Assembly: GCF_014529935.1 (NCBI RefSeq)
Contig: NZ_JACVFC010000001.1
Location: 2,418,001-2,482,000, forward strand
Length of the DNA stretch: 64,000 nt
From: Chitinophaga qingshengii
GTDB taxonomy: Bacteria; Bacteroidota; Bacteroidia; Chitinophagales; Chitinophagaceae
Direction: 5' to 3'
In this document: in pieces, positions 36,719-45,055 of the stretch
How the letters are laid out: each line of letters opens with the position of its first letter
Numbering within the stretch: the stretch's first letter is position 1
The notes under the pieces: generated by a model
Seen by the model: only the letters and a program-made list of their open reading frames with translations
The model's database searches: none
Told to the model about the DNA's origin: nothing
Position numbers and translations under genes: made by a program

Positions 36719-37534
36719 ATGTTCAACGTACAAACATTCCGGCCTCATCAGCGGCTCCGGGACTACCTGCTTTCCTATCAGTCGATAGCGGGTAATTTTT
36801 CCGGGGAAGACAGATGCCTGACGCTCCTGCCACATTTCATTCAAAGCATGTGGCTTAACCTGGGTACTGAACATGCGCTGTACAATGTCGACCAGCAGGA
36901 ATATGCATCCCCCGCTATGCTGACGGGGCCCCGCAATCATATCGGTGAGTGGCGCATCAACGGTGAAACACGTTTGCTGACAGCGCATTTCAGGCCCGGC
37001 AGCTGGTCCAGAATGTTTAAAGTACCGGCAGAATGGTGCAACAACCATGCTATCAACCTATACACATTGTTAGGAAAACGAATCTTATCACTCACCACCG
37101 GAATCAATGAATGCAGTAGCCCGGAGCAACAAATACAACTATTGGAATCCTGGCTACTGGAGCAATTGACAGGCAATCCACCCAACAACTGTGACATTGA
37201 AAAAGCCATACAGCTCATCTTTGCTTCCCACGGCAATATCACCATCCGTCAGTTGGAAACCAGCGTATTCCTCACCAAACGCACCCTGGAAAGAGCTTTC
37301 CTGAAACAGACAGGACTGCGTCTCAAAATGTTCTGCCGGCTGGTGCGTTTCAGAAAAGCGATCGACTACATGCTGCGTATGCGGCATCCGCAATGGAGCC
37401 TGCTGGCCCATAAAGCCGGCTATTGTGATCAGACACATTTCATCAACGAATTCCGATATTTCACCCATCACCTGCCTCATCAGTTCTCCGGGCTGCTGCA
37501 AGCGGAAACTGATTTTGTCACTTTTATCCGATAG
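36719..37534 (+). CDS. AraC-family transcriptional regulator
   Basis: A 271-residue cytosolic regulator. The N-terminal domain (MFNVQTFRPHQRLRDYLLSYQSI, then SMWLNLG, MLTGPRNHIGEWRINGETRLLTAHFRPG) is of the DUF6597 type common in Bacteroidota AraC proteins. The C-terminal DNA-binding part has two helix-turn-helix motifs: ITIRQLETSVFLTKRTLERAFLKQTGLR and WSLLAHKAGYCDQTHFINEFRYFTHHLPHQF. It is divergent from the DUF4402 fibre cluster (261 bases apart) and 70 bases upstream of the DsrE-like/cytochrome operon, so it could regulate either. No inducer is predictable. Confidence 0.85.
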   Translation: MFNVQTFRPHQRLRDYLLSYQSIAGNFSGEDRCLTLLPHFIQSMWLNLGTEHALYNVDQQEYASPAMLTGPRNHIGEWRINGETRLLTAHFRPGSWSRMFKVPAEWCNNHAINLYTLLGKRILSLTTGINECSSPEQQIQLLESWLLEQLTGNPPNNCDIEKAIQLIFASHGNITIRQLETSVFLTKRTLERAFLKQTGLRLKMFCRLVRFRKAIDYMLRMRHPQWSLLAHKAGYCDQTHFINEFRYFTHHLPHQFSGLLQAETDFVTFIR

Positions 37535-37604
37535 ACGCCTGCCGCCTTTCCCTACATTTATATTCTTCCGCCGTTTCTGTAACACGCATCAAATTTTTAA
37601 TGTT

Positions 37605-38306
37605 ATGGACCATACATCAAACGGAACTACCAACCGCCGCGACTTCCTGGGGAAAATGCTGGCGGGCGCCACTGTCCTCAGTATTCCTTCTTTTGTGGCA
37701 TTGGACCTTCAACACACACAGGCACAGGAAAGCAAACAAATGAGTATCGGTACCCCTGAAGCCTGGGTCAACAAAATAAAAGGTAAACACAGGATGGTGA
37801 TCGACATGCCACGGCCGCATGAAATCTATCCATTCGCCTGGGCTAAAGTATTTCTGCTCACCAATCAGGCTACCGGTACACCGGAGAAAGATTGTTGCGC
37901 AGTCGTAGTAATGCGGCATGAAGCTATTCCCTACGCCATGAAAGATGAACTGTGGGAAAAATATAAATTCGGCCAGTTGTTCAAAGCTGACGATCCCAAA
38001 ACAAAAGCGCCGGCTGTGCGGAATCCTTTCTGGCAGCCTAAACCGGGCGATTATAATATTCCCGGCATCGGTAATGTAGATATCGGCATCAACGAACTAC
38101 AGGCCAGCGGGGTCATGTTTGCGGTGTGTAATATGGCGATGACGGTGTACAGCGCCGCCGTAGCCAAAGAAATGGCACTGGACCCGGTAGCCGTAAAAAA
38201 TGAATGGTTAGCGGGCGTACTGCCAGGCATCGAAGTCGTGCCTTCCGGACTATGGGCTATCGGGCGGGCACAGGAAAAAAACTGCGCGTACTGTTTTGCA
38301 GGATGA
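37605..38306 (+). CDS. Tat-exported DsrE-like protein
   Basis: Starting at 37605 the protein has a twin-arginine signal (NRRDFLGKMLAG, arginines 11-12) and a mature part of about 190 residues with a DsrE-like layout: DCCAVVVMRHEAIPYAM, then the loop ELQASGVMFAVCNMAMTVYSAAV and AGVLPGIEVVPSGLWAIGRAQ. The extreme C-terminus carries a CxxC pair (NCAYCFAG). DsrE/DsrF proteins are usually cytoplasmic sulfur carriers, so Tat export is unusual, and it suggests a folded or metal- or cofactor-bearing protein. It overlaps the cytochrome gene by four bases (ATGA) and begins an operon with it and a second DsrE-like gene. Confidence 0.72.
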   Translation: MDHTSNGTTNRRDFLGKMLAGATVLSIPSFVALDLQHTQAQESKQMSIGTPEAWVNKIKGKHRMVIDMPRPHEIYPFAWAKVFLLTNQATGTPEKDCCAVVVMRHEAIPYAMKDELWEKYKFGQLFKADDPKTKAPAVRNPFWQPKPGDYNIPGIGNVDIGINELQASGVMFAVCNMAMTVYSAAVAKEMALDPVAVKNEWLAGVLPGIEVVPSGLWAIGRAQEKNCAYCFAG

Positions 38307-39235
38307 TAAACAGGCCGTTGTGGATCATCTTTTTCGGGGTACTGCCCATTACCTTGTTTTATTGCCGTCGTACAGCCCAGCCGGGACAACCCTGGCAGGT
38401 GCCGGATACCGCTATGATCCCCCATACAGCGGCGGGTGACGATATCCGTTATGGCCGGGCGCTCATAGCGCATACCGCGCTATACCTGGGGCCTCAGGGC
38501 AGCGTTGCTCACATCAGCAATGGTATGAACTGCCAGAACTGCCACCTGGACGCCGGTACCAAAGTCTGGGGCAATAACTACAACAGTACAGCCGCTACCT
38601 TTCCCAAATTCAGGGCAAGAAGCGGCACCATAGAGTCTATCGAAAAAAAAGTAAACGATTGTTTTGTCAGAAGTCTGAATGGTCATGCGCTGGATAGCAA
38701 CAGCAAAGAATTAAAAGCTATCATCGCCTATATACAATGGCTGGGGAAAGATCTTCCTAAAGGTTATAAAACACCCGGCAGCGGTATCCGTGAACTGCCC
38801 TATCTGCCGGTCGCCGCTGATACGGGGAAAGGCAAAATTATTTTCCTGCAACAATGCCAGCGATGCCATGGGGCAGACGGCAGCGGACAACGGGAGGCGA
38901 ATGCCGCTGAATACCGCTACCCGCCTTTATGGGGACCTGACAGCTATAATACCGGCGCCGGATTATACCGCCTGTCCAGGTTTGCGGGATATGTAAAAGA
39001 TAATATGCCATTCGGTGTAAACTATCTGCATCCGCAGCTCAGTGATGAGGACGCCTGGAATGTGGCTGCTTTTGTGAATTCACAGCCCCGGCCGGTAAAA
39101 GCTTTTCCGGCCGACTGGCCCGATATCCGCACCAAACCACCCGATCATCCTTTCGGCCCTTACAGTGACACCTTTTCGGAGGTACAACATAAGTATGGCC
39201 CTTTCCGGCCCATTGTCCGGCAACATAAAAAATAA
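38303..39235 (+). CDS. Diheme c-type cytochrome, TsdA-like
   Basis: A 310-residue exported protein, starting in the ATGA overlap at 38303 and anchored or cleaved at an N-terminal hydrophobic segment. The two heme sites are CQNCH at 77-81 and CQRCH at 185-189. The first domain (SNGMNCQNCHLDAGT, then NDCFVRSLNGHALDSNSKELKAIIAYIQWL) resembles TsdA thiosulfate dehydrogenase, and Cys120 in the DCF motif falls where TsdA has its heme-ligating cysteine. The second domain has the usual later Met candidate in DNMPFGVNYLHPQLSDEDAWNVAAFV. Oxidation of thiosulfate or reduction of tetrathionate is therefore plausible. The flanking DsrE-like genes support sulfur chemistry. Confidence 0.8.
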   Translation: MINRPLWIIFFGVLPITLFYCRRTAQPGQPWQVPDTAMIPHTAAGDDIRYGRALIAHTALYLGPQGSVAHISNGMNCQNCHLDAGTKVWGNNYNSTAATFPKFRARSGTIESIEKKVNDCFVRSLNGHALDSNSKELKAIIAYIQWLGKDLPKGYKTPGSGIRELPYLPVAADTGKGKIIFLQQCQRCHGADGSGQREANAAEYRYPPLWGPDSYNTGAGLYRLSRFAGYVKDNMPFGVNYLHPQLSDEDAWNVAAFVNSQPRPVKAFPADWPDIRTKPPDHPFGPYSDTFSEVQHKYGPFRPIVRQHKK

Positions 39236-39263
39236 TATCCGCTTCATTCAAAACCAATCTGTC

Positions 39264-39677
39264 ATGAAAAAGCTGTTTATATTTTTATCGCTTCTATTGG
39301 GTAGTATCACCTGTTTTGCACAGGCCGACTATAAAGTCATTTTCGATATCACCAGTAAAACACCGGAAGCACAACAAACCGTTATCCGGCAGGTGAACGG
39401 TATTATCAAAGAAAATCCCAACGCACAACTGGAAGTAGCCGTATACGGAGATGCGCTGGATATGGTGCTGAAAGACAAATCCACCGTGGCTCCTGCCTTA
39501 TCCGAACTAATCAGCGGCCATAAGAATGTAAGTTTCAAAGTATGTGGCGCCACCATGAAAAGAAATAACAAGACCTCTGCTGAACTGATTCCTGGCGTAC
39601 AGGTCGTGCCGGACGCCATTTATGAAATCATTACCAAACAGCGGGAAGGTTGGGGATATATCAAGGTAGCCCATTAA
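39264..39677 (+). CDS. Sec-exported DsrE-like protein
   Basis: A 137-residue protein from the ATG at 39264, with signal peptide LFIFLSLLLGSITCFAQ. The mature part has the DsrE fold pattern: ADYKVIFDITSKTPEAQQTVIRQVNGIIKENPNAQLEVAVYGDALDMVL, then NVSFKVCGATMKRN with a single conserved cysteine, and IPGVQVVPDAIYEIITKQREGWGYIKV. Export to the periplasm with the cytochrome and the Tat-exported relative suggests a periplasmic sulfur carrier. It is the third gene of the operon, 28 bases after the cytochrome stop. Confidence 0.8.
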   Translation: MKKLFIFLSLLLGSITCFAQADYKVIFDITSKTPEAQQTVIRQVNGIIKENPNAQLEVAVYGDALDMVLKDKSTVAPALSELISGHKNVSFKVCGATMKRNNKTSAELIPGVQVVPDAIYEIITKQREGWGYIKVAH

Positions 39678-39693
39678 GTTAATATAAAAAACG

Positions 39694-39725
39694 AAGACTG
39701 CATGGATGCTTTTCCATGCAGTCTT
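39694..39725. terminator. Bidirectional terminator after the sulfur operon
   Basis: A 13-bp perfect stem (AAGACTGCATGGA with TCCATGCAGTCTT) and 6-base loop, flanked by A-rich sequence before and a T-run after. It separates the convergent DsrE-like gene and the 997-residue hydrolase gene. Confidence 0.88.
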
Positions 39726-39741
39726 TTTATATCCCTTAGCC

Positions 39742-42708
39742 TCATCCCGCTTTCATCACATACCAGGAAAAACCACCAGCAGGTATTGACACTTCCAGGA
39801 AAATATCCTGCTGATGGTCTGGTATATACTGTGTGGTATTACCTGCACTATCGGTCACCCGGGCATTACCGGTAATACCGGTATAGTATAAAGGCACTTT
39901 AAAACGACGGGTGATTTTTTTATCCGTAGGATTAAAAATCACCAGCATTCCTTTCTCTTCCAACAGGGAATTAACATGAAACATGGCATCGAGATCTCTT
40001 CCCGTAGGACGGGCCAGGTGAATAATGTCCGATGTCAGGATTTCCCGGTGTTCCTTAAACCAGTTAATCCAGCGCTGCACCATCTGCCTGGTTTCGGGGG
40101 TATCATACAAACGTTTACCCCTTACGGTGAACTGGCAGCCGCTGGCCAAATGCTGGAACAAACCTACCTCATACCGGTCCAGGTTGGCAGATAAAGGCTC
40201 CAGACCTACCCGGGGATCATTGGAATAAAAACCTACCAGCTGTAAGCCCAGCCATCCCATGGTGGGAGTTTTGTGCCAGGTGCCGTCGTAAATATACTGG
40301 CGGCCCAGCAGCAGCTGTTGTTGAGGGGTGAGATTAGCGCTGGCTTCGCGGTACCCCATACCGGTAGCGGATTGTCCGTTCAGGAAATACCAATCCGGAA
40401 TGGGAACATACATGTTCCGGCGTTGCAATTCATGTAATACCTTCACCTGTTGTTTCCATTGTTCCCATTGTGAATCGAAGAGATTACGATGATACGGATG
40501 GTCCGTAGCCGCACAGGCGTCGCCATGATAGGGACCGTCCATATTGTAGGTTTTAAGGCCCGTCTCTTCAAAAAATTTCCACATGGCCGGATAATAAATA
40601 TCCTGCCATTTGCTGGCGATACAAACGCTTTGGCCGAACAAACTACCGGGTTTACTAGTCTGCGGATCAATACAATCATAGGCTGCTCCACGCCCGCGGG
40701 AGGCCACCTGCAGCTCATATCCACCCATCACGATCCCTTTGGCGGCAGCGTAATCCGCCACGTCTTTCCACAGCCCTACATATGCGGTGTCCAGCCGGTC
40801 GTGCGAAATACCGGGCCACGCCTGGATATCCAGTCTTTCAAAGCCCAGTTCATGCATCTGGTCAATAAACCTTTTAATTTCCGTACGGTCTTGTGAGGTG
40901 ATCCCACCGGTGATGAGCGACTCCGTTACCTGTGGCGCCAGTTTACGGTAAAATCGGCGGTGCGCCAGGCTTTGCCGCTCCCTGTCGTCGTTATCGTGCA
41001 ACAGTTCAAACGTCACAAAAGAGCTAAATACCTGTCCGGTAGGAAGCATTTCAGCAGGCCCCATCGGTACGCGGCTGACAAGCAGATTATGATGCGGAAA
41101 GCCCAGAAATTTATCTTCCGCCTGATTATGGGAAGCCCAGGTATGATACTCCGGATCCTCCCGCCATGCAGTAGTGGAACGTCCCGTTTGATAGGCAGGA
41201 GGTGTTCCTTTGTAGTGCATCAGCGCACTCCCTTCCGGATCGGCATTCGCTAACGCAAACGAATAATCGCTTTCCACATGGATCCGGGATAACTGGTCCT
41301 GGTTGACGGCCAGCACCTCGCATTCGGTTTCGCTCACCAACACCGGTTGCCCGCTCTTATTCTCAATGGTGAGCCATTTAGCGATCACCGGCATTCCTTC
41401 GTATAGCTCATAATGGACCGCCACGGTAAACTTATCTTTCCACGCCGGCATGGTCACCGGCGCCGTATAATACATGATCAGATGCACACCTTTCGGAGGC
41501 CAGTCTGTATGCGCAGCATGGTATTTCAGCTGCCAGGGGTAACGCGCTTCCGGCTTACGTATATCCATACCCGTAAATCTGAAAGCGCCAGGATTGGCCA
41601 CCAGTGAATTATACCAGCTCTCCATCAGGTAAGAATGCTCCGGTTGACCAGACAAACCACCGATATCGAACCAGGTACTGTCCAGTTTTATCCGTGCCTC
41701 CGGTTTTATTGCCCGCAGGTATTCCGCATTATTAATACGGTTGTTAAACCCGACACAGGCCAGGTTTTCGCTCACCAGAAATTCACGGGATACCAGTCCG
41801 TTGGATAGCTGGATTTTCGCACTCATCCCATCTTCGGCTGGTTGTACATACACCTGTGCCGGCGCGGTTACCGGCTTCACCAGCCAGTCCCCTTCTGCCG
41901 CCGCCACCGGCATTTTCGCTACCCCCGGCGTCGCTGCCAGCCTGGCTACCAGCTGCCGTTGTTGTGAAAGAGCCTGTTGTTTTTTTCCGGTTACCTGTTG
42001 TTTGTTGTACAGCAGGTGTTTGCCTGCATCAAATTTTCCACCATGCCACTGACTGAGGCGGACCTCATATATCAATCCACGGAAACCACGCGTGTTACCG
42101 GTAGCGCCCAATGTCAGCCCATCCAGGTCACGGGTGGACAACCGGAATGTTTGTTGCCGCTCGCTATTCACATATAAACTACCGGTTTTACCATCTGTTA
42201 CCAACGCGATATGATACCACTCACCCGGCTTCATATTCACCGGTTTGCTGCTTGCAGGATCTCCATCTGTCATTACCACCAGTCCCTTGTCGTCCTGCCG
42301 CAGTTCATATCCCTGAGTGCCATTACCCAAAGATAACAAGGCAGATTCTCCTTCTGTAGCTTTTTGCTGGCGGGCATTCGCCTGCACCCATAACTCCAGG
42401 ATAAAAGGCTGGTGCTTGTTCAGCAGGTGCCGCTGTAAACGGTAACCAGCATCTTCATCCAGCAATACCGCTCCTTCTCCCAACATTTTTTTATCTGCCG
42501 GTGCGTCTGCAAAAAATACCGGTTGCCCTTTTTTTATTAGCGTATAGCCATTCGCATTAGCATCCATTATGCTATCAGGGGCTATCGCATAGGTAACAGC
42601 ACCCGCGCGGCCCATATTAAAATGCGCCACCACTTTTTGTTGTGCCTGTAGTGGCTGTATCACTAACAATAATCCTGCACAACATAATCCTAACTGAAGA
42701 AACCGCAT
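39742..42708 (-). CDS. Large exported protein, LamG domain plus TIM-barrel glycoside hydrolase-like
   Basis: I use the Met at 42708, which gives a compact signal peptide (FLQLGLCCAGLLLVIQPLQAQ); a start at 42735 would overlap the preceding gene by 11 bases. Residues about 90-230 look like a LamG concanavalin-like domain (LLNKHQPFILELWVQA, KPVNMKPGEWYHIALVTDGKTGSLYVN). A beta-sandwich follows, then a TIM-barrel region from about 620 with GFERLDIQAWPGIS, GLKTYNMDGPYHGDACAATDHPYH and MGWLGLQLVGFYSND. A C-terminal beta domain resembles those of clan GH-D enzymes. The Asp in NMDGP is a catalytic candidate. I cannot assign a family. It is the last gene of the SusCD-led operon. Confidence 0.72.
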   Translation of the reverse strand: MRFLQLGLCCAGLLLVIQPLQAQQKVVAHFNMGRAGAVTYAIAPDSIMDANANGYTLIKKGQPVFFADAPADKKMLGEGAVLLDEDAGYRLQRHLLNKHQPFILELWVQANARQQKATEGESALLSLGNGTQGYELRQDDKGLVVMTDGDPASSKPVNMKPGEWYHIALVTDGKTGSLYVNSERQQTFRLSTRDLDGLTLGATGNTRGFRGLIYEVRLSQWHGGKFDAGKHLLYNKQQVTGKKQQALSQQRQLVARLAATPGVAKMPVAAAEGDWLVKPVTAPAQVYVQPAEDGMSAKIQLSNGLVSREFLVSENLACVGFNNRINNAEYLRAIKPEARIKLDSTWFDIGGLSGQPEHSYLMESWYNSLVANPGAFRFTGMDIRKPEARYPWQLKYHAAHTDWPPKGVHLIMYYTAPVTMPAWKDKFTVAVHYELYEGMPVIAKWLTIENKSGQPVLVSETECEVLAVNQDQLSRIHVESDYSFALANADPEGSALMHYKGTPPAYQTGRSTTAWREDPEYHTWASHNQAEDKFLGFPHHNLLVSRVPMGPAEMLPTGQVFSSFVTFELLHDNDDRERQSLAHRRFYRKLAPQVTESLITGGITSQDRTEIKRFIDQMHELGFERLDIQAWPGISHDRLDTAYVGLWKDVADYAAAKGIVMGGYELQVASRGRGAAYDCIDPQTSKPGSLFGQSVCIASKWQDIYYPAMWKFFEETGLKTYNMDGPYHGDACAATDHPYHRNLFDSQWEQWKQQVKVLHELQRRNMYVPIPDWYFLNGQSATGMGYREASANLTPQQQLLLGRQYIYDGTWHKTPTMGWLGLQLVGFYSNDPRVGLEPLSANLDRYEVGLFQHLASGCQFTVRGKRLYDTPETRQMVQRWINWFKEHREILTSDIIHLARPTGRDLDAMFHVNSLLEEKGMLVIFNPTDKKITRRFKVPLYYTGITGNARVTDSAGNTTQYIPDHQQDIFLEVSIPAGGFSWYVMKAG

Positions 42709-42724
42709 GAAGCCTGTTTTTTGT

Positions 42725-45055
42725 CTACCTAACATTTATTTTACCATTACGGGAGATCCACAATTGCACCTTTTCACCGGCTTTCACCTGTACCTGCGGC
42801 CATTGATGAAATGCGGCCGGATTCAACGGCACCCTGGCTTCCCGGCTTGTCTCCGCCATTACTGACACCCGCGCATCGTAAGAGGTAGGGTTATGCAAAT
42901 TTATTAACATTCCCGTTGCATCTTTCCGTATCACACCGGCAGTAAGGTGATCAAATACATACACATTTCCCTTATCTGTTTGTACGTACATCCCTGGCAG
43001 TTCCATAGCCATCAACATCCCGGCAGTTTCGGTCCAGGAATTACGAGTGTGGATAAACTCCCCGATGCTGCCTTTTCCCTCTGCATCGCCGGGTTGTATC
43101 CGTTCCATGGACGATCCGGGCAGATAGTTGCTGGTGATATGTCCGGGCCGGTTTACAGCCTCTGTGTGTGCATGCTGGATATCACGCACCAGGTCGGCAT
43201 ACCGCCGCTCACCGGTAGCGCGGAAAAGCCGGAAAAGGCCATCTCCTGAACCGGTACAGATACCGGGTGCCGCGTGTTTATTTTGGATACTGGCCCACAC
43301 CGCGCCGGTGATATTACTCTTCAATTGCCCTAACCTGCTGCCGGCGGGAAAATCGTAAGCATAGGACATCGTCCATGTGGCGCACAAGGCAGCCGTTGTT
43401 TCCGCCATTTTTAGCCATTCCGGATCATGACTATAATCGTATAGCGCCATCAGCGACTCCAGGAAACCGAAGGCCGATTCAGAATTGGCGTCTTGCGAAA
43501 TATCCCCACAATCGCCGCCCGTCAGGCCCTGTCCTGCCACATCCCGCCGGTAATAAAACCGGGCTGCTTCGCTGGCAATGGTAAACCATTCGGGCCGGTT
43601 AAAATAACGGGCTGCCAGGGTAAGTCCCGCTGGCGCAATCGCTCCCGCAGTAGAATTATATACGGCAATTTCTCCGCTGGCCGGTACAATATACTGCCCA
43701 AATTCCCGATGTTGCCGCCAGGTGCCGGCAAAAGCACCGGCCAGCCGTTGCGCGGCAGCTTCCCAGGAGGGATGGATCTCAGCTGCATGTCCCTGCACTT
43801 TCAGCAGCAGCAGGTGCTTCATCAGCCACAATAATACGTCTCCGTTCTTGCGCACCATTGCCTGCACCGCCGGAAAAGCCGGATTTATTTTCTCCGGTAT
43901 AATTTCTCCGTTCTCTTTGATCCCACCAAAAAAATAACCGCTTTTCCCTTGCAGGTTGTTTACCACAAAATCCAGCTCTTCTCCCACGCGTTGGCGCTCC
44001 TGTACTGTATTCATCGCCAGCATGGGGTAGGTATTGATCATACCGCTCACCCATCCCAGTTGAAAATCATTGTTGTTTTCCGGTTTATAGTAATTACCCC
44101 GTGGTGTATGAAAAAAGTTGCTGCTGCAGATGTCCCTTCCCATCTGCAACAGCTGGCTCATAGGAAGCTGGTCACGCAACGCTGTTTCCGGCGCCAGGTC
44201 TTTACGTACCTGCATAAACCGTCGCAGCAATGCTGGTATACCATCCGCATCAAATACGTATACCCGTAACCGTATCATGCATTCATCTCCCGGCGTCCAG
44301 GCCGGCGCCAGGTCGCCGCTGGGGTGAAAATCACCAAATCCCGGCGCCATCTTACGTACCGCCGGTGATGATACCCTGATATAAAAGCTGTCCTGTGAGG
44401 CATTTTCCTGCAGGGTAATCCCGTTGTTACCCCATGAAGTTTCCTGTGTAGTAAGTATAATGACGCCTTTCCTGGCCGCCGGCGAAAAAAAACAAACTGC
44501 CGGCGTGGCCATGTTCCCCGTCTGCAGCGCTATTTCAGCAGCTTTTCCTTTTTCAATGGACAAGCGGGGATTATTGGAAATAGTGAGCGGTACCGAAGGG
44601 TTATAGTACATCTCTTTCGGATATTCAGGGTTATAACCATTACCAATAGCGCGGTAACGGTTACCGTTATATACCGACGCAGGCACCAGCAGATAGTTAG
44701 CCGCACTCCATTGCCCAAACCGCAACGCCACGGCTACTGCAGCCGACCGGGCATTACCCGTACTCAGGCGGAAACCGGCATCAATATCCGCGGCATCCTT
44801 TTGTCCGGGCACCGCCTTCACCTGTAATGACAACTGCCAGGAACTACTGTCCGTATGCATTTCCCTCCCGGAAAACAGATGCTCCGCCACCAGGTCTGTA
44901 CCCTGATATTCCTGCTGCATAAAAACAAGGGAACCTTTTACCAGCCCCAGTACCTTGTTGGCTTCCTTATCCGGCAACTGCGCGGCAGTAGTCTGAGCAA
45001 CTGCCATCGTCAGCAGTAATAATCTGTATCGTATATATTTTATGCTGCTGTTCAT
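42725..45055 (-). CDS. Large exported protein, probable (alpha/alpha)6-type hydrolase
   Basis: A 776-residue protein with signal peptide ending TTAAQ, starting in an ATGA overlap with the preceding gene. The first 270 residues look beta-rich. From about 300 the sequence is helical with repeated aromatic turns: FQLGWVSGMINTYPMLAMN, NGDVLLWLMKHLLLL, GLTLAARYFNRPEWFTIASEAARFYYRRDV, SESAFGFLESLMALYDYSHDPEWL, GLFRLFRATGERRYADLVRDIQHAH. This periodicity is that of an (alpha/alpha)6 barrel, as in many lyases and hydrolases of Bacteroidota saccharide loci. No family or catalytic residue could be named. Its partner genes are the 851- and 997-residue proteins. Confidence 0.68.
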   Translation of the reverse strand: MNSSIKYIRYRLLLLTMAVAQTTAAQLPDKEANKVLGLVKGSLVFMQQEYQGTDLVAEHLFSGREMHTDSSSWQLSLQVKAVPGQKDAADIDAGFRLSTGNARSAAVAVALRFGQWSAANYLLVPASVYNGNRYRAIGNGYNPEYPKEMYYNPSVPLTISNNPRLSIEKGKAAEIALQTGNMATPAVCFFSPAARKGVIILTTQETSWGNNGITLQENASQDSFYIRVSSPAVRKMAPGFGDFHPSGDLAPAWTPGDECMIRLRVYVFDADGIPALLRRFMQVRKDLAPETALRDQLPMSQLLQMGRDICSSNFFHTPRGNYYKPENNNDFQLGWVSGMINTYPMLAMNTVQERQRVGEELDFVVNNLQGKSGYFFGGIKENGEIIPEKINPAFPAVQAMVRKNGDVLLWLMKHLLLLKVQGHAAEIHPSWEAAAQRLAGAFAGTWRQHREFGQYIVPASGEIAVYNSTAGAIAPAGLTLAARYFNRPEWFTIASEAARFYYRRDVAGQGLTGGDCGDISQDANSESAFGFLESLMALYDYSHDPEWLKMAETTAALCATWTMSYAYDFPAGSRLGQLKSNITGAVWASIQNKHAAPGICTGSGDGLFRLFRATGERRYADLVRDIQHAHTEAVNRPGHITSNYLPGSSMERIQPGDAEGKGSIGEFIHTRNSWTETAGMLMAMELPGMYVQTDKGNVYVFDHLTAGVIRKDATGMLINLHNPTSYDARVSVMAETSREARVPLNPAAFHQWPQVQVKAGEKVQLWISRNGKINVR

